Part shown: positions 11,057 to 20,448 of the stretch, piece by piece
Layout of the letters: every line of letters begins with the position of its first letter
Numbering within the stretch: position 1 is the first letter of the stretch
Assembly: GCA_963808455.1 (NCBI GenBank)
Contig: CAWEHT010000106.1
Span: 1-40,710, forward strand
DNA: 40,710 nucleotides
Direction: 5' to 3'
From: CAWEHT01 sp963808455
GTDB lineage: Bacteria; Chloroflexota; Anaerolineae; CG2-30-64-16
The notes under the pieces: model-generated
What the model saw: only the letters and a program-made list of their open reading frames with translations
The model's database searches: none
What the model was told of the DNA's origin: nothing
Translations under genes and position numbers: made by a program

Positions 11057-12347
11057 TCGCCGCCTCCATCGGTGGGAACGTACCATCCCACACTGCGCAG
11101 GCCAGGCTTGAAAAAAGCGTGTGCAACGCGTTGCACGGTAGCCACATCGACCGCTGCAAGCTGCTCCATGAAGCTTTCGAACCAATTCGCGTCCGAGAAA
11201 ATCTCGCTAGCGCCCAACCAATAGCCCTGATCCGTGACGCTCTCGCTGGAGTAAGCGAACTGGGCCCGCGTTTGCTTGATCGCTTTCTGGAGTTCAGCTT
11301 CACTGATCGCCTCGTCCATCACACGCTGCATCTCCACAAGCACAGCCCTTTCCACCTCCTCCAGGTGTCTGCCCGACCTGACGGTGACTGAGATGCTGAA
11401 AAGAAACGGATCAACGGTTGGGCTTACGCCGCATCCGACGTCAGCGGCCAGCTCGCGATCCACGAGCGCCCGATAAAGGCGCGAGCTGCGATTTGGCGCC
11501 CCGCCACTCCACAGTGACATGCCCTTGGCGCCGCCTAGGATCGTATCCAGGATCATCATCGGAAAGAAGGCGTGGTCGGTGGCGCGCGGCGCCCGGTAGG
11601 CGATCTCAAGGTAAGAAGTCTTGCCAGGCCCCTCGACCACCACACGTCGCTCGCCGCGTTGCACAGGTTCCTGGGCAACGCGTGTGCTCGAGCACCGGGC
11701 CACGCGCTATGCGGCCAAAGAGCGCCCCGACTTTGTCCAGCATCTCGGCATGGTGGAAATCGCCCGTGGTGGCCACAACGGCATTATTCGGTGTGTAGTA
11801 CGCGCGATAGTGCTGGTACAACTGGTCGCGGGTCATCGTTTCCAGATCGCCTTGCCATCCGATGACCGAATGATGATAGGGGTGTGCCTGGAACACGGCC
11901 GCCTGGAGCGCCTCGCTCAACAGGAAGCCCGGATCATTCTCCTTGCCTTGCCTTTCGGAGATGATCACGTGGCGTTCCAGCTCGGTCTCAGCCCGATCGA
12001 AGACTGCGTTTTGCATACGGTCAGCTTCTATGCGCAATGCCAGATCGATGCGGTCGGACGGCAGCGTTTCGAAAAAGGTCGTGAAATCGATCCACGTCAT
12101 GCCGTTGAATACGCCACCTTCCCGAGCCACGGCTCTGTCAAATTCGCCTTGAGGGAAGGAAGGCGTGCCCTTGAAAAGCATGTGTTCGACCCAGTGTGAG
12201 ATCCCCCGTAACCCCCGGCCATTCATTCCGGCTGCCAACCCGATACCAGACCCAGAAGCTCGCCGTCGGCGCGTGGTGCATCTCACGTGTCACGACCGTC
12301 AGGCCGTTGTCCAAAACCGTCCTTCGGATCTCAGCCAATTCGCTCAC
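11053..12347 (-). CDS. M16 family zinc peptidase, catalytic subunit, two frameshifts
   Basis: Processing-peptidase-like zinc protease. The zinc motif HWVEH (HxxEH; bases 12182-12196) and the second-glutamate region (ELERHVIISE) are intact. The text changes frame at a C5 run (12203-12207): removing one base joins NEWPGVTG to ISHWVEHMLFKG. It changes again near 11680, joining GPVLEHT to VAQEPVQRGE. Both look like one-base insertions. Joined length is about 430 residues, normal for the family. The start at 12347 overlaps the end of the upstream flippase-like gene by 17 nt. The stop overlaps the next gene by ATGA. Confidence 0.88.
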
Positions 12348-13362
12348 TCACTATCTCCTTTTCGACCACAGTGCCTGCGGCAGACCTGAAATCACGCCAT
12401 CGGACTCCTTCCCTCCACATATACCATGCCCCTAGCGCCGTGATCGGGAACCACAGCGCCGCATGCAAGACGATAGTATAACCGAAGGCCAGGCTGTAGC
12501 CTACGCCAAGTGCAGCCAAGACGCTGGCCCCTACCTCGAAGGTGCCCAGGTATCCCGGAGCTGAAGGCAACGTGGTCGCGAGGTTGACGATGCCGTTCAT
12601 CAACATGAGGCCCACAAAATTGACCTGGTGTTGAAGGCCAAAAGCGTGAAGCACGAACCAGTATTTCACGGTCTCAGTTAGCCAGATGACGGCAGAGGTC
12701 GCGAAAACCATCGTGACGTCGCGGCCACTGCGCAACGAGTGCAGGCCGAGGATGAAGCGCTCATAGAAGACATCCACGCTGCCGCGGAACCGCCCCGGCA
12801 GAAAGTGGTCCGCCAGAAAGCTATAGACCGCCGGCGCACGCTGTTGGTCGAGAGCCATCCAAAAGAAAATGGCCAGCGCCACCAAAAAGATGACCGCGAA
12901 GGTCACGATCGCTGAACGATAGACTGGTGGAATATTGCCGGCCCCCACGAACGGCAGAGCAAATACGACGAAAAGCAGCATGACAAGCCCATCGAAAACC
13001 CGCTCGATGATAATGGTAGCAAGCGAAGCTCCCACGGGGACCTGGTTGTTGCGTCGCAGAACGAACGCCCGAATGAGCTCGCCCGCCCTGGCGGGATACA
13101 CATTGTTGCCAAAGTAACCTATGCAGACAACCGGGAACAGTTCACGGAGCGACACATTCCTGACCGGGCGCAGGAGATAGTGCCAGCGCCAAGTGCGTGC
13201 CCAGACAGCGCCAAAGTAGACCATGACCCCTGGGACGATCCACCAGTACTGTGCCTGCCGTAGATATATCGCTACGGTCCCCAGGCCCAGCTTGGGGACG
13301 GTGAGCCAAAGAAAGAAGATGCTGACCAAAATGCCGAGGGCGATCTGCCATCGCTGCTTCAA
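12331..13362 (-). CDS. Lysylphosphatidylglycerol synthase TM-region (UPF0104) family membrane protein
   Basis: Multi-pass membrane protein of 343 residues related to the flippase domain of MprF and to AglD-like proteins; in this family it moves or helps transfer lipid-linked groups across the membrane. The signature GYFGNNVYPARAGELIRA and the late SAPGYLGTFEVG motif are present, with about eight hydrophobic segments. The aminoacyltransferase domain of full MprF is absent, so no lysine-transfer role is claimed. The chosen start is a TTG at 13362, because AGGAGG lies 4 nt upstream and no suitable ATG exists. It is the first gene of an operon with the M16 pair and acpS. Confidence 0.88.
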   Translation of the reverse strand: MKQRWQIALGILVSIFFLWLTVPKLGLGTVAIYLRQAQYWWIVPGVMVYFGAVWARTWRWHYLLRPVRNVSLRELFPVVCIGYFGNNVYPARAGELIRAFVLRRNNQVPVGASLATIIIERVFDGLVMLLFVVFALPFVGAGNIPPVYRSAIVTFAVIFLVALAIFFWMALDQQRAPAVYSFLADHFLPGRFRGSVDVFYERFILGLHSLRSGRDVTMVFATSAVIWLTETVKYWFVLHAFGLQHQVNFVGLMLMNGIVNLATTLPSAPGYLGTFEVGASVLAALGVGYSLAFGYTIVLHAALWFPITALGAWYMWREGVRWRDFRSAAGTVVEKEIVSERIG

Positions 13363-13386
13363 CAGGCCTCCTATGGGTCAATGAAA

Positions 13387-13415
13387 CGGGCGGGCCCTTC
13401 GTTCTGGCCCGCCCG
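13387..13415 (-). terminator. Intrinsic-type terminator after the SWIM-protein gene
   Basis: A perfect 10-bp stem, CGGGCGGGCC paired with GGCCCGCCCG, with a 9-nt loop. On the minus strand it is followed by TTTCATT. It lies 95 nt downstream of the SWIM gene and 25 nt upstream of the TTG start of the flippase-like gene, so it could also attenuate read-through into that operon. Confidence 0.6.
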
Positions 13416-13509
13416 CAACGGTCACGTCGGACAAGCGCCGGTAATCTGCGCGCCACCTCTTGCTCTTCGGCCCCTACCGCCGGCGCCTTGACACCCGTCG
13501 CCCCTCAAG

Positions 13510-13758
13510 TCAGGCTGGGACCTCGTTCCCTTCGTGCAGCATGACCCCTAGCACACGTTCCATCGTCATGGTATGGCTGCAAACACCTCGTTGCGCGAAG
13601 AAATCGCATTCACAATGCCAGGTGCCTTCATCGAACGTGACCCTATAGACCTGGTGCCTGCCGTTGAAGACGACAGCAAAGGACTGAAAGGTAATGCGTT
13701 CCGGCTGCTGGGCGTATTCACGGGCCTTGCTGATCTTTGCAATCATGGCCGAATCCAT
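13510..13758 (-). CDS. Stand-alone mini SWIM zinc-finger protein
   Basis: 82 residues. A SWIM-type metal-binding motif, CxCx8CxH (C49, C51, C60, H62, in WHCECDFF and GVCSH), fills the C-terminal half; the N-terminal half is a short beta-rich region (ITFQSFAVVFNGRHQVYRV). SWIM fingers bind DNA or proteins in helicases, transposases and recombination factors, but here the finger stands alone. ATG at 13758 is chosen because AAGGAGG lies 7 nt upstream; a longer reading adds 27 residues with no ribosome site. A hairpin terminator follows. Role unknown. Confidence 0.85.
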   Translation of the reverse strand: MDSAMIAKISKAREYAQQPERITFQSFAVVFNGRHQVYRVTFDEGTWHCECDFFAQRGVCSHTMTMERVLGVMLHEGNEVPA

Positions 13759-13996
13759 TGTAGTGCCTCCTTCTACAGGAAAGTCTGTGAACCCCTCGAC
13801 ACTCTGGCAACCAAATAGAAAGAAGCACCGCAGCCACACGTGCCTTGGTGCTTCGTTCGATCAGTCAACTGACCCACATCGGACATGTCAGACCGTACCT
13901 TACCGGGAACTCTCAACTCGCGGCCCAACTCGCAGTATAGTCGTGCGCATACCGTTTGTCAACCCTCTGCCGAGTGCCTTCCAGACAAATGAGTAC

Positions 13997-15500
13997 CTAT
14001 TTCTCAGCCGTCGGCTGGGCTTCGGCCGGCGCGGCGTTGCTTCCGGATAGCAGATAGAAGTGCTGGCCGTCATCATCCTGCGTAATGATGACGAGCCCGG
14101 CGCTGCCACGGCGGGTCCACAGCTGCTGCGAGGCGCTGCTCAATTGAGCGCTAAGGGTTGACTCGACAGGAGCAGGAAACAGGCCCAGCCGCACCCACAG
14201 GAGCGCTTGTTGTAGCAGCTGCAACCGCCCAACCTCGGCGTCTCCGGCCGCCAGCGTATCGAGCCGACGGCTATAACTATCGATCAAGTTTGTATAAGCT
14301 GCCGACAGCTGCGAGGCGATCTGTGGAGCGCTCCCTTCCCACACGGCTACGAGCGAGGTGCCATAGGCCACGCGGGCGACCCTATACTTGATGGTCAGCC
14401 ACGCCACCTGATCATGCAGCATGGCAAGCTGGTCCGCCGGCGACAACGATGGCGCCCGGCTGTAGAATCGGCCACGTGTGGCGTCTTCCTCGACCAAAGC
14501 CGAGCCGAGCGCCGCCGACAGTTGCGCGAGCATCGGGTCCCGCCTGCAGCCACCCCGCGGCCAGCGCTTCCGCTGCGCGCTGCCTAGCTATGATGGCCGA
14601 TGTCACATCCACCGGCAATACGACGCTGCCACGCAGCGTGGCCAGAACATCACTGGCCGGAGGGAGCGAGATGCCTGGCCCAGCGCTGGCACTGTCGATA
14701 ACAGCTTCCAGCGCGCCGGCGCGTTCTTGATCACCCAGCCCCTGAAAACCGGCAACCACCCGCGCCAGGATGTCACGGCGTTGAGCGGGCAGCAGCGTCA
14801 GGCTGTAGCGGGCAATCCCCTCGGCCTCCGTCAGCGCCAGGCGTGAAATGTCCAATTTGCCGAGCCCGGCCATGCCCATGGCGGCCTGCAAAGCCAGCCC
14901 GGCACGGGTCGTGTCGTTCAGTTCGGGGCTCAGCGCGGCCTCATCAAGAACTGCCTGGTAGCAAATCAGGGCGCGCTGCTGATCGGCCGCAACCTGGCCC
15001 TGGGCACCATCCTGGCCCCCAGGCGGCGCGTAGCGCTGCGCGAGCAGCACCCAATGCCCACCGCGTAGGTCGTCGGGCAGCAACAGGCTATATGCCAGCC
15101 CGGCATAAGCCGTCTCCAACTCGTTAGCATCCAGCGACGCTCGCACAACCCGATCTTCTTCTTCACCAGCCAAAGGCAGCACTGCTAGGTCAGGAGCAAC
15201 CGCCGGGCCGCGCACGCTAGCCACCGGGTCAAGCCACCGTGTGGGCGCTGGCGCCGGCTGAACGAAGAAGTAGGCAGCCAGCAGCCCTACGCCTGCCAGG
15301 ATCAGCAAGACAAGCCCGCCACCCAAAAGGGCCCTCATCACCCCGTGCTTCTTGTTCAACCTCCCCGAGGCGGACCTCTGCCCAGGATCTTCCTCGACTT
15401 GGCCGCCGTGCGGTGACGGGTTCCCTCGGCTCTCCTGCATATTCTTCGGGCCAGGCGCTGGAGGCGATACCCCTGCCGGCACTCCTGAAGAATCCTCCAT
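13997..15500 (-). CDS. Single-pass membrane protein with helical extracytoplasmic domain, one frameshift
   Basis: Not recognised as a named family. About 500 residues when joined. The first 50 or so residues are Pro/Gly/Ser-rich and presumably cytoplasmic, followed by one membrane segment (VMRALLGGGLVLLILAGVG) and a long Ala/Leu-rich helical domain resembling tetratricopeptide-type helices. The reading changes frame near 14530-14540, where LQAG is followed by PMLAQLSAALGSALVEED in the new frame; this is a net one-base insertion. The C-terminal part is again helical and ends in a short strand-rich segment (GLVIITQDDDGQHFYLL). The start at 15500 has a GGGGGTGG stretch just upstream. It is transcribed away from the glycosidase-like gene at 15812. 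Confidence 0.75.
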
Positions 15501-15577
15501 GACCACCCCCCGGCGGCAGTATACCATATCGCGACCACATACCATAAAGTCAACGTGCGATCCGGCACAAAGCACGT

Positions 15578-15606
15578 TTGCCAATTTCCTACCACTATGC
15601 TAGACT
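15578..15606 (+). promoter_or_regulatory. Candidate promoter for the glycosidase-like pair
   Basis: TTGCCA (15578-15583) and TAGACT (15601-15606) are separated by 17 nt. It lies in the 311-base divergent gap 15501-15811 and would leave a leader of about 200 nt before the start at 15812. On the other strand, TATACT/TATGGT-like boxes near 15516-15525 could serve the divergent gene. Pattern match only. Confidence 0.35.
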
Positions 15607-15811
15607 GCGTCCTACGTCTGGAACGAATGCAGAGGAGGAACCCATAGCCGACGGCCCGGTGTTGTGCGGCTTGCTACGGTTGTGGACGCTGAGCCCCATC
15701 GCATGATCCTTTCGCTTCTCCTTACAAAATCAGCAGCAGTCACTACCAACGGGCAGGCCTGCGCCCACGTCGGCTGCTCGCAAAATCTCCATCAGGAGCA
15801 CGACAGCGTCT

Positions 15812-18800
15812 ATGCCAATACGTGAAAAACCCGGGAGAGCGCCCATTGATCGTTGGCAGAACGGCAAGCTCGGCACCTCGGTGCTGATTTATGTTGCCAT
15901 AGCAGTGCTGCTCATCGCAGCGCTACTGCTGCCACCGATCTCATTGGTGCAACGTATCGCCGATGCCGGAATGACCCGCGTCACCTCGTCCGGAGCGACG
16001 TTGAGTGACCCTGATGGAACACAGGTCACGTTCCCGCCGAACTCTGTCTCTGGCTCCGTACGGGTGAAGCTGATATCCGTGCCGCGTGTGACGTTTCTCG
16101 AGGGTAGCGCCGGGAGCGACTTGCTCGCGGCTGCCAAAGCCATCCCGCCCAATCTGATTGCTAAGAGCCCACTGTATGTGATGACCTTGCACGGCGCGAC
16201 GCCTTCGGAATCAGACTGGCTTATGCCCATCCCAAACGACAGCGAACCCTATGAAACCCTGGATGCTTACACCTGGGACAAGTCAACCGGGCATTGGCAA
16301 TGGCTGCCGCATACGGTCATCAGCGACGATGACCAGGTCGAAGTGCACGTGGCCGGCACACCAGGGACGGTCATGATCATGCAGACCAATCCTACGCAAG
16401 CCGCGGCAGCCGCCGACGTCGCCACCGCCCAGAACCTTTCCTCCGGCAGCCAGGGGGCACTTGCTGAGATCCATCCGACCGGGCTGGCTTTGGGTGGCAA
16501 TGGAGGGATCGATGGATCGCTTGATCCTTCTTTCGACAAACTGAGTTCAGCCTATTCCGTCGTACCCATTGTCCAAGACTACAGCGGCCGGATCGTGCGC
16601 ACTGATTTGTTGGGGAACATGCTTGAGGACCCCACTCAGCGTGCAGCCCACATCGATGCTCTGGTCAACCTGGCTGTCGGCAGCACGTATAGCGGGATCG
16701 ATATCGACTACCGCGGGCTTGACCCTGCCGACCGCGCCGATTTCAGTCAGTTCGTGGCGGACTTGGCTCACAAGCTACACGCCCAGAACAAGAGCCTGAG
16801 CATTCGCGTCGAGAGCCCGGCACAGGTGTCCGAAGATCGTTGGGATACAGGCGCCTATGATTGGGCTACGCTCGGCATGCTGGCCGACACCCTTCAGGTG
16901 CCGGCACCGCTGGACCCACAGGCTTTCTTGCCTAACGGCCAGTTCGACGCGATGCTGCGGTTCGGCGTCGGCCAGGTAGATCGCTACAAGCTGGAGATCG
17001 TCTTTTCGGGTCAGAGCGTCGAGCAGGCCGGATCGTATTTCATGCTCAAAAGCTACGGCGATGCCTTGCAGCCCTTGCTGGGCCGCATTCAGGCTGACCA
17101 CTCGGTTGTCCAGCCTAACCAACCCTTAAATCTATCGCTAGTCTCGAAAAGCGACAATACCGGCCTGGTCTACGATCCGAACCTGGGGACCTACGTGTTC
17201 CGTTATCGCGACGACCAGGGCGGATCAAGGACGGTCTGGCTAGAGAATGCGGCCAGCTTGAGCCACAAGCTCCAGACCCTCAGCCACTATAACGTGCGAG
17301 GCTTTGTGGTCGCGAATTTGCCAGGCGGCGGGCAAGACCCCGATCTGTGGACCATGATGCGCAACTATCAGCAAGGGCAAGCGCAGCCGTTCAATAGCAA
17401 CTTCATGGTGCAATGGACGGTCAAGGACAGCCAGGGCCAGGTGATCACCCAGACCGAACCTGTTGTCAACCAGAAGGTGGCCATGCTGGCACCGGGGCAT
17501 CCGGGCCCCCTCAGCATTGCAGCGGCGATCGAAGACCGCCAGCAGGTCGTCGGCCTCGCCACCTCCCTGGACATCGCGGTCGCCACTTACACACCGGTCG
17601 CCAGTCCGACACCGGTGCCGCCGACCACCACACCGACGCCGAGCCTGGCACAACTTACGGTGAGCGGCGATCTCGTCAACATCCGCAGCGGCCCAGGAAC
17701 GGGCTTTGACCAGATCGGCCAGATCAACGGGGGGGCCACCTACACGGTGACGGGCAAAAGTGCCGACGGAAGTTGGTACGAATTTTTCTACAACAACAAC
17801 AGCGCGTGGGTTTCGTCTGACCTGGTGACGCTCACTGGCGCAACCGGAGCCATCGCGGTGGTCGCCGTCACGCCAGCGCCCACCTCCGCCGCCGGCCCAC
17901 AGCCGACCGCTGCGCCGCAGGTAGCCGCTTCCTCAGCCCCTGCTCCGGCGCCCACGGGTGGCGGCTCGTTCGATTATGGCATCCAGATCTCGCCTTGGAA
18001 CCTGGGCAGCGTGGTCGGCGCCATTCAAGGCATGGGATTCCATTGGGTCAAGGACCAGTTGCCATGGAAGGATTTCGAAGGGTCCCCCGGCAATATCAGT
18101 TGGGGCGGGCTGGATAACGAAGTTGCCACCTTCTCCGGCGCCGGGCTCAAATTCCTCGCTTCCGTACCGAAAGCCCCCGACTGGGCCCGTGCGACACTGG
18201 CCCCCGGCGCTGAAGGGCCGCCCAAAGACCCCAGCACTTACGCGAACTTCGTTGGGCAGATGGCAGGCCGTTATTGCGGCAAGATCAACGCCATCGAAGT
18301 CTGGAACGAGCAGAATCTGTGGTACGAATGGGGCCACGAGCCACTGGATGCCAACCGCTACGTGACACTCCTTTCGGCGGCCTACAAAGCGATCAAGGCG
18401 GCCTGCCCGAGCACTATGGTCATCAGCGGAGCTTTGACACCAACCGGCGTGAACGACGGGACTACCGGTGTCGATGATTTTGCCTATCTCACACAGATGT
18501 ATCAGGATGGCGTGGCCAACGTATCTGATGGGATCGGCGCTCATCCGAGCGGCTACAACCTCGCGCCAGATATCACCTCCGATACCGGCTGCGCGTTCAT
18601 CACGGCCCGCCATTCCTCCTTCCATGGCGCCTGCGACAGCCCAAACCATTCGTGGAGCTTCAACAGCACGCTGACAGGATATTGGAATATCATGTCGCAG
18701 AACGGCGATACCGGGAAGAAGATCTGGCCCACCGAGTTCGGCTGGGCGATCGGGCCGGCCGCTAACAACAACTACGGCTATGCCAACGACAATTCTCCCC

Positions 18801-18982
18801 AGGATCAGGCGAACTGGACCGTGAAAGCTTACCAGATGATGAAGGCATGGGGATTCGTCGGGCCCGCTTTCCTGTGGAATCTGAACTACGATGTGACGAA
18901 CCCGGGCACAGAACTGGCCCAATGGGGCATCATGAGCCGCGGGCGTCTCACCTATAACGCCCTCACGGCAATGGCCAAGTAG
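15812..18982 (+). CDS. Membrane-anchored multidomain glycoside hydrolase-like protein (GH18-like, SH3b and clan-A glycosidase)
   Basis: 1,056 residues, uninterrupted. In order: one membrane anchor (about 23-45); a beta-rich domain (TLSDPDGTQVTFPPNS); a GH18-type barrel-like domain (about 200-560) whose motif reads SGIDIDYRG, with D297 and D299 kept but Arg at 301 where the catalytic Glu is expected; a Pro/Thr linker; a bacterial SH3 domain (about 611-680, VNIRSGPGTGFDQIG); a second Pro/Ala linker; and a clan GH-A-type glycosidase domain (719-1056) with the acid/base motif VWNEQN (E833) and a nucleophile-like WPTEFGW (E975). It probably binds or cuts surface polysaccharide outside the cell. 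AGGAG lies 13 nt before the ATG. The next gene repeats the last domain. Confidence 0.88.
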   Translation: MPIREKPGRAPIDRWQNGKLGTSVLIYVAIAVLLIAALLLPPISLVQRIADAGMTRVTSSGATLSDPDGTQVTFPPNSVSGSVRVKLISVPRVTFLEGSAGSDLLAAAKAIPPNLIAKSPLYVMTLHGATPSESDWLMPIPNDSEPYETLDAYTWDKSTGHWQWLPHTVISDDDQVEVHVAGTPGTVMIMQTNPTQAAAAADVATAQNLSSGSQGALAEIHPTGLALGGNGGIDGSLDPSFDKLSSAYSVVPIVQDYSGRIVRTDLLGNMLEDPTQRAAHIDALVNLAVGSTYSGIDIDYRGLDPADRADFSQFVADLAHKLHAQNKSLSIRVESPAQVSEDRWDTGAYDWATLGMLADTLQVPAPLDPQAFLPNGQFDAMLRFGVGQVDRYKLEIVFSGQSVEQAGSYFMLKSYGDALQPLLGRIQADHSVVQPNQPLNLSLVSKSDNTGLVYDPNLGTYVFRYRDDQGGSRTVWLENAASLSHKLQTLSHYNVRGFVVANLPGGGQDPDLWTMMRNYQQGQAQPFNSNFMVQWTVKDSQGQVITQTEPVVNQKVAMLAPGHPGPLSIAAAIEDRQQVVGLATSLDIAVATYTPVASPTPVPPTTTPTPSLAQLTVSGDLVNIRSGPGTGFDQIGQINGGATYTVTGKSADGSWYEFFYNNNSAWVSSDLVTLTGATGAIAVVAVTPAPTSAAGPQPTAAPQVAASSAPAPAPTGGGSFDYGIQISPWNLGSVVGAIQGMGFHWVKDQLPWKDFEGSPGNISWGGLDNEVATFSGAGLKFLASVPKAPDWARATLAPGAEGPPKDPSTYANFVGQMAGRYCGKINAIEVWNEQNLWYEWGHEPLDANRYVTLLSAAYKAIKAACPSTMVISGALTPTGVNDGTTGVDDFAYLTQMYQDGVANVSDGIGAHPSGYNLAPDITSDTGCAFITARHSSFHGACDSPNHSWSFNSTLTGYWNIMSQNGDTGKKIWPTEFGWAIGPAANNNYGYANDNSPQDQANWTVKAYQMMKAWGFVGPAFLWNLNYDVTNPGTELAQWGIMSRGRLTYNALTAMAK

Positions 18983-18985
18983 GTT

Positions 18986-20434
18986 GTGAACAGTATGGCA
19001 AGCATGAGACACAGCTGCAAGAAGGCACCCTGGCTGGTCATGGTCGTAGCCCTGGCCTTTGGCCCGCTGCTTGGCGGATGCGTGACTGTTTCTGTGGTCA
19101 CCCCAACGCCCACCCGCACGCCGGCGCCCACCGACACCGTTGTCGCGATTGACACCGTTGCAGTTGGTGTCCCTGCTGCGGTTACCGGCTCAGCCACGCT
19201 TGCCGCGACCCAGCAGCAGCAGGCAGTCATCGCCGCGCCCACCACTGTCCCCTCGGCCACGCAAGCCTCGACGGCGGCTGAGGCCCCGTCGACAACACCC
19301 ACCCCGCCCTTACCGGGACCGGCGAGCGCGAGTGATGGCATGACATCGCCCGATTTCGGCGCTGAGGCTTTCCTCTGGTGGCGGCCGGAAGTGGCCGATC
19401 GGGACCTGGGGCTGATGAAAGACGCTGGCTTTCGTTGGGTCAAGCAGCTCGTGTCGTGGCAAGATGTCGAGGGAGCGGGGCAGGGAAAGTTCGATTGGTC
19501 CGATACCGATCGCGTCGTGACCCAGGTGCAGAAATCCGGCCTGAAACTCATAGTCAGGCTCAGCGCCGATCCGGACCACGCGTTCTGGGCCGGGACGCCG
19601 CCTGCTGGCAGCACCGCGTTTGCCGCCTTCGCCAGCGCAGTCGCCAGGCGCTATGCAGGCCGCATTCAGGCCTATCAGATATGGAACGAGCCGAACCTGG
19701 CGCGCGAATGGGGCAATAAGCGTCCCGATCCCGCCGCCTACGCACAGTTACTTCGCGGAGCCTACTCCGCAATCAAAACCGCCGATCCCCAGGCCATCGT
19801 GGTGAGTGCAGGTATGGCGCCGACCACTGAAGACGACAACGTGGCCATGCCTGATCTGAAGTTTTACCAGGGCATGTACGACGCCATGGGCCGCAACAGC
19901 GCGGGTTACTTCGACATGCTTGGAGCCCATGCTGCAGGCTACGCCGTGGCGCCCGAAACCGATCCGCAGGTCGTGGTGAACGACCCGAAGCTGCACAACA
20001 ATGACCCGAGCACGCCGAGCTTGTTGCGGGTCTATGCCTTTCGCCATCTTGAAGACGTACGCGCCCTGATGGTGCAGAACGGCGACGCGGCCAAGCGTGT
20101 GGTCGTGCTCGAATTCGGATGGACCACCGACGATCGGCCAAATTCGCCCTATTACTGGTATGGTGCCGGCGCCGGGATCGACGAAATGAAAAAAGGCGAT
20201 TACCTGATCCGCGCTTATCAGTATGCGGCAGCCCATTGGCAACCCTGGATCGCTTTGATGACCTTGATCTACATACCTGACGTCAACTGGACCAAAAATG
20301 ACGAGCAGTATTATTGGTCGATTCTCGGGCCGGGCTATCCGGACGCTTTCTGGCGCCCTGGGTACATCGCCGTCTGCATCTACTTCAACGGCACGCTGGG
20401 CCAGCACTGCAAGTACGACCCGAACCAGCACTAG
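18986..20434 (+). CDS. Lipoprotein with clan GH-A glycosidase-like domain
   Basis: About 480 residues. A lipoprotein signal with lipobox LLGGC (C32 from the GTG start), a Thr/Pro/Ala linker of about 75 residues, then a glycosidase domain like the C-terminal domain of the preceding protein. The acid/base motif IWNEPNL (E235) and nucleophile motif VVVLEFGW (E376) are both present, so it may be active. Substrate unknown; GH39- and GH5-type relatives act on plant or microbial polysaccharides. GTG at 18986 begins 3 nt after the upstream stop; ATG at 18995 or 19004 would give a more usual signal length. It is probably co-transcribed with its paralogue. Confidence 0.87.
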   Translation: MNSMASMRHSCKKAPWLVMVVALAFGPLLGGCVTVSVVTPTPTRTPAPTDTVVAIDTVAVGVPAAVTGSATLAATQQQQAVIAAPTTVPSATQASTAAEAPSTTPTPPLPGPASASDGMTSPDFGAEAFLWWRPEVADRDLGLMKDAGFRWVKQLVSWQDVEGAGQGKFDWSDTDRVVTQVQKSGLKLIVRLSADPDHAFWAGTPPAGSTAFAAFASAVARRYAGRIQAYQIWNEPNLAREWGNKRPDPAAYAQLLRGAYSAIKTADPQAIVVSAGMAPTTEDDNVAMPDLKFYQGMYDAMGRNSAGYFDMLGAHAAGYAVAPETDPQVVVNDPKLHNNDPSTPSLLRVYAFRHLEDVRALMVQNGDAAKRVVVLEFGWTTDDRPNSPYYWYGAGAGIDEMKKGDYLIRAYQYAAAHWQPWIALMTLIYIPDVNWTKNDEQYYWSILGPGYPDAFWRPGYIAVCIYFNGTLGQHCKYDPNQH

Positions 20435-20448
20435 TATGGCAAACTGCC

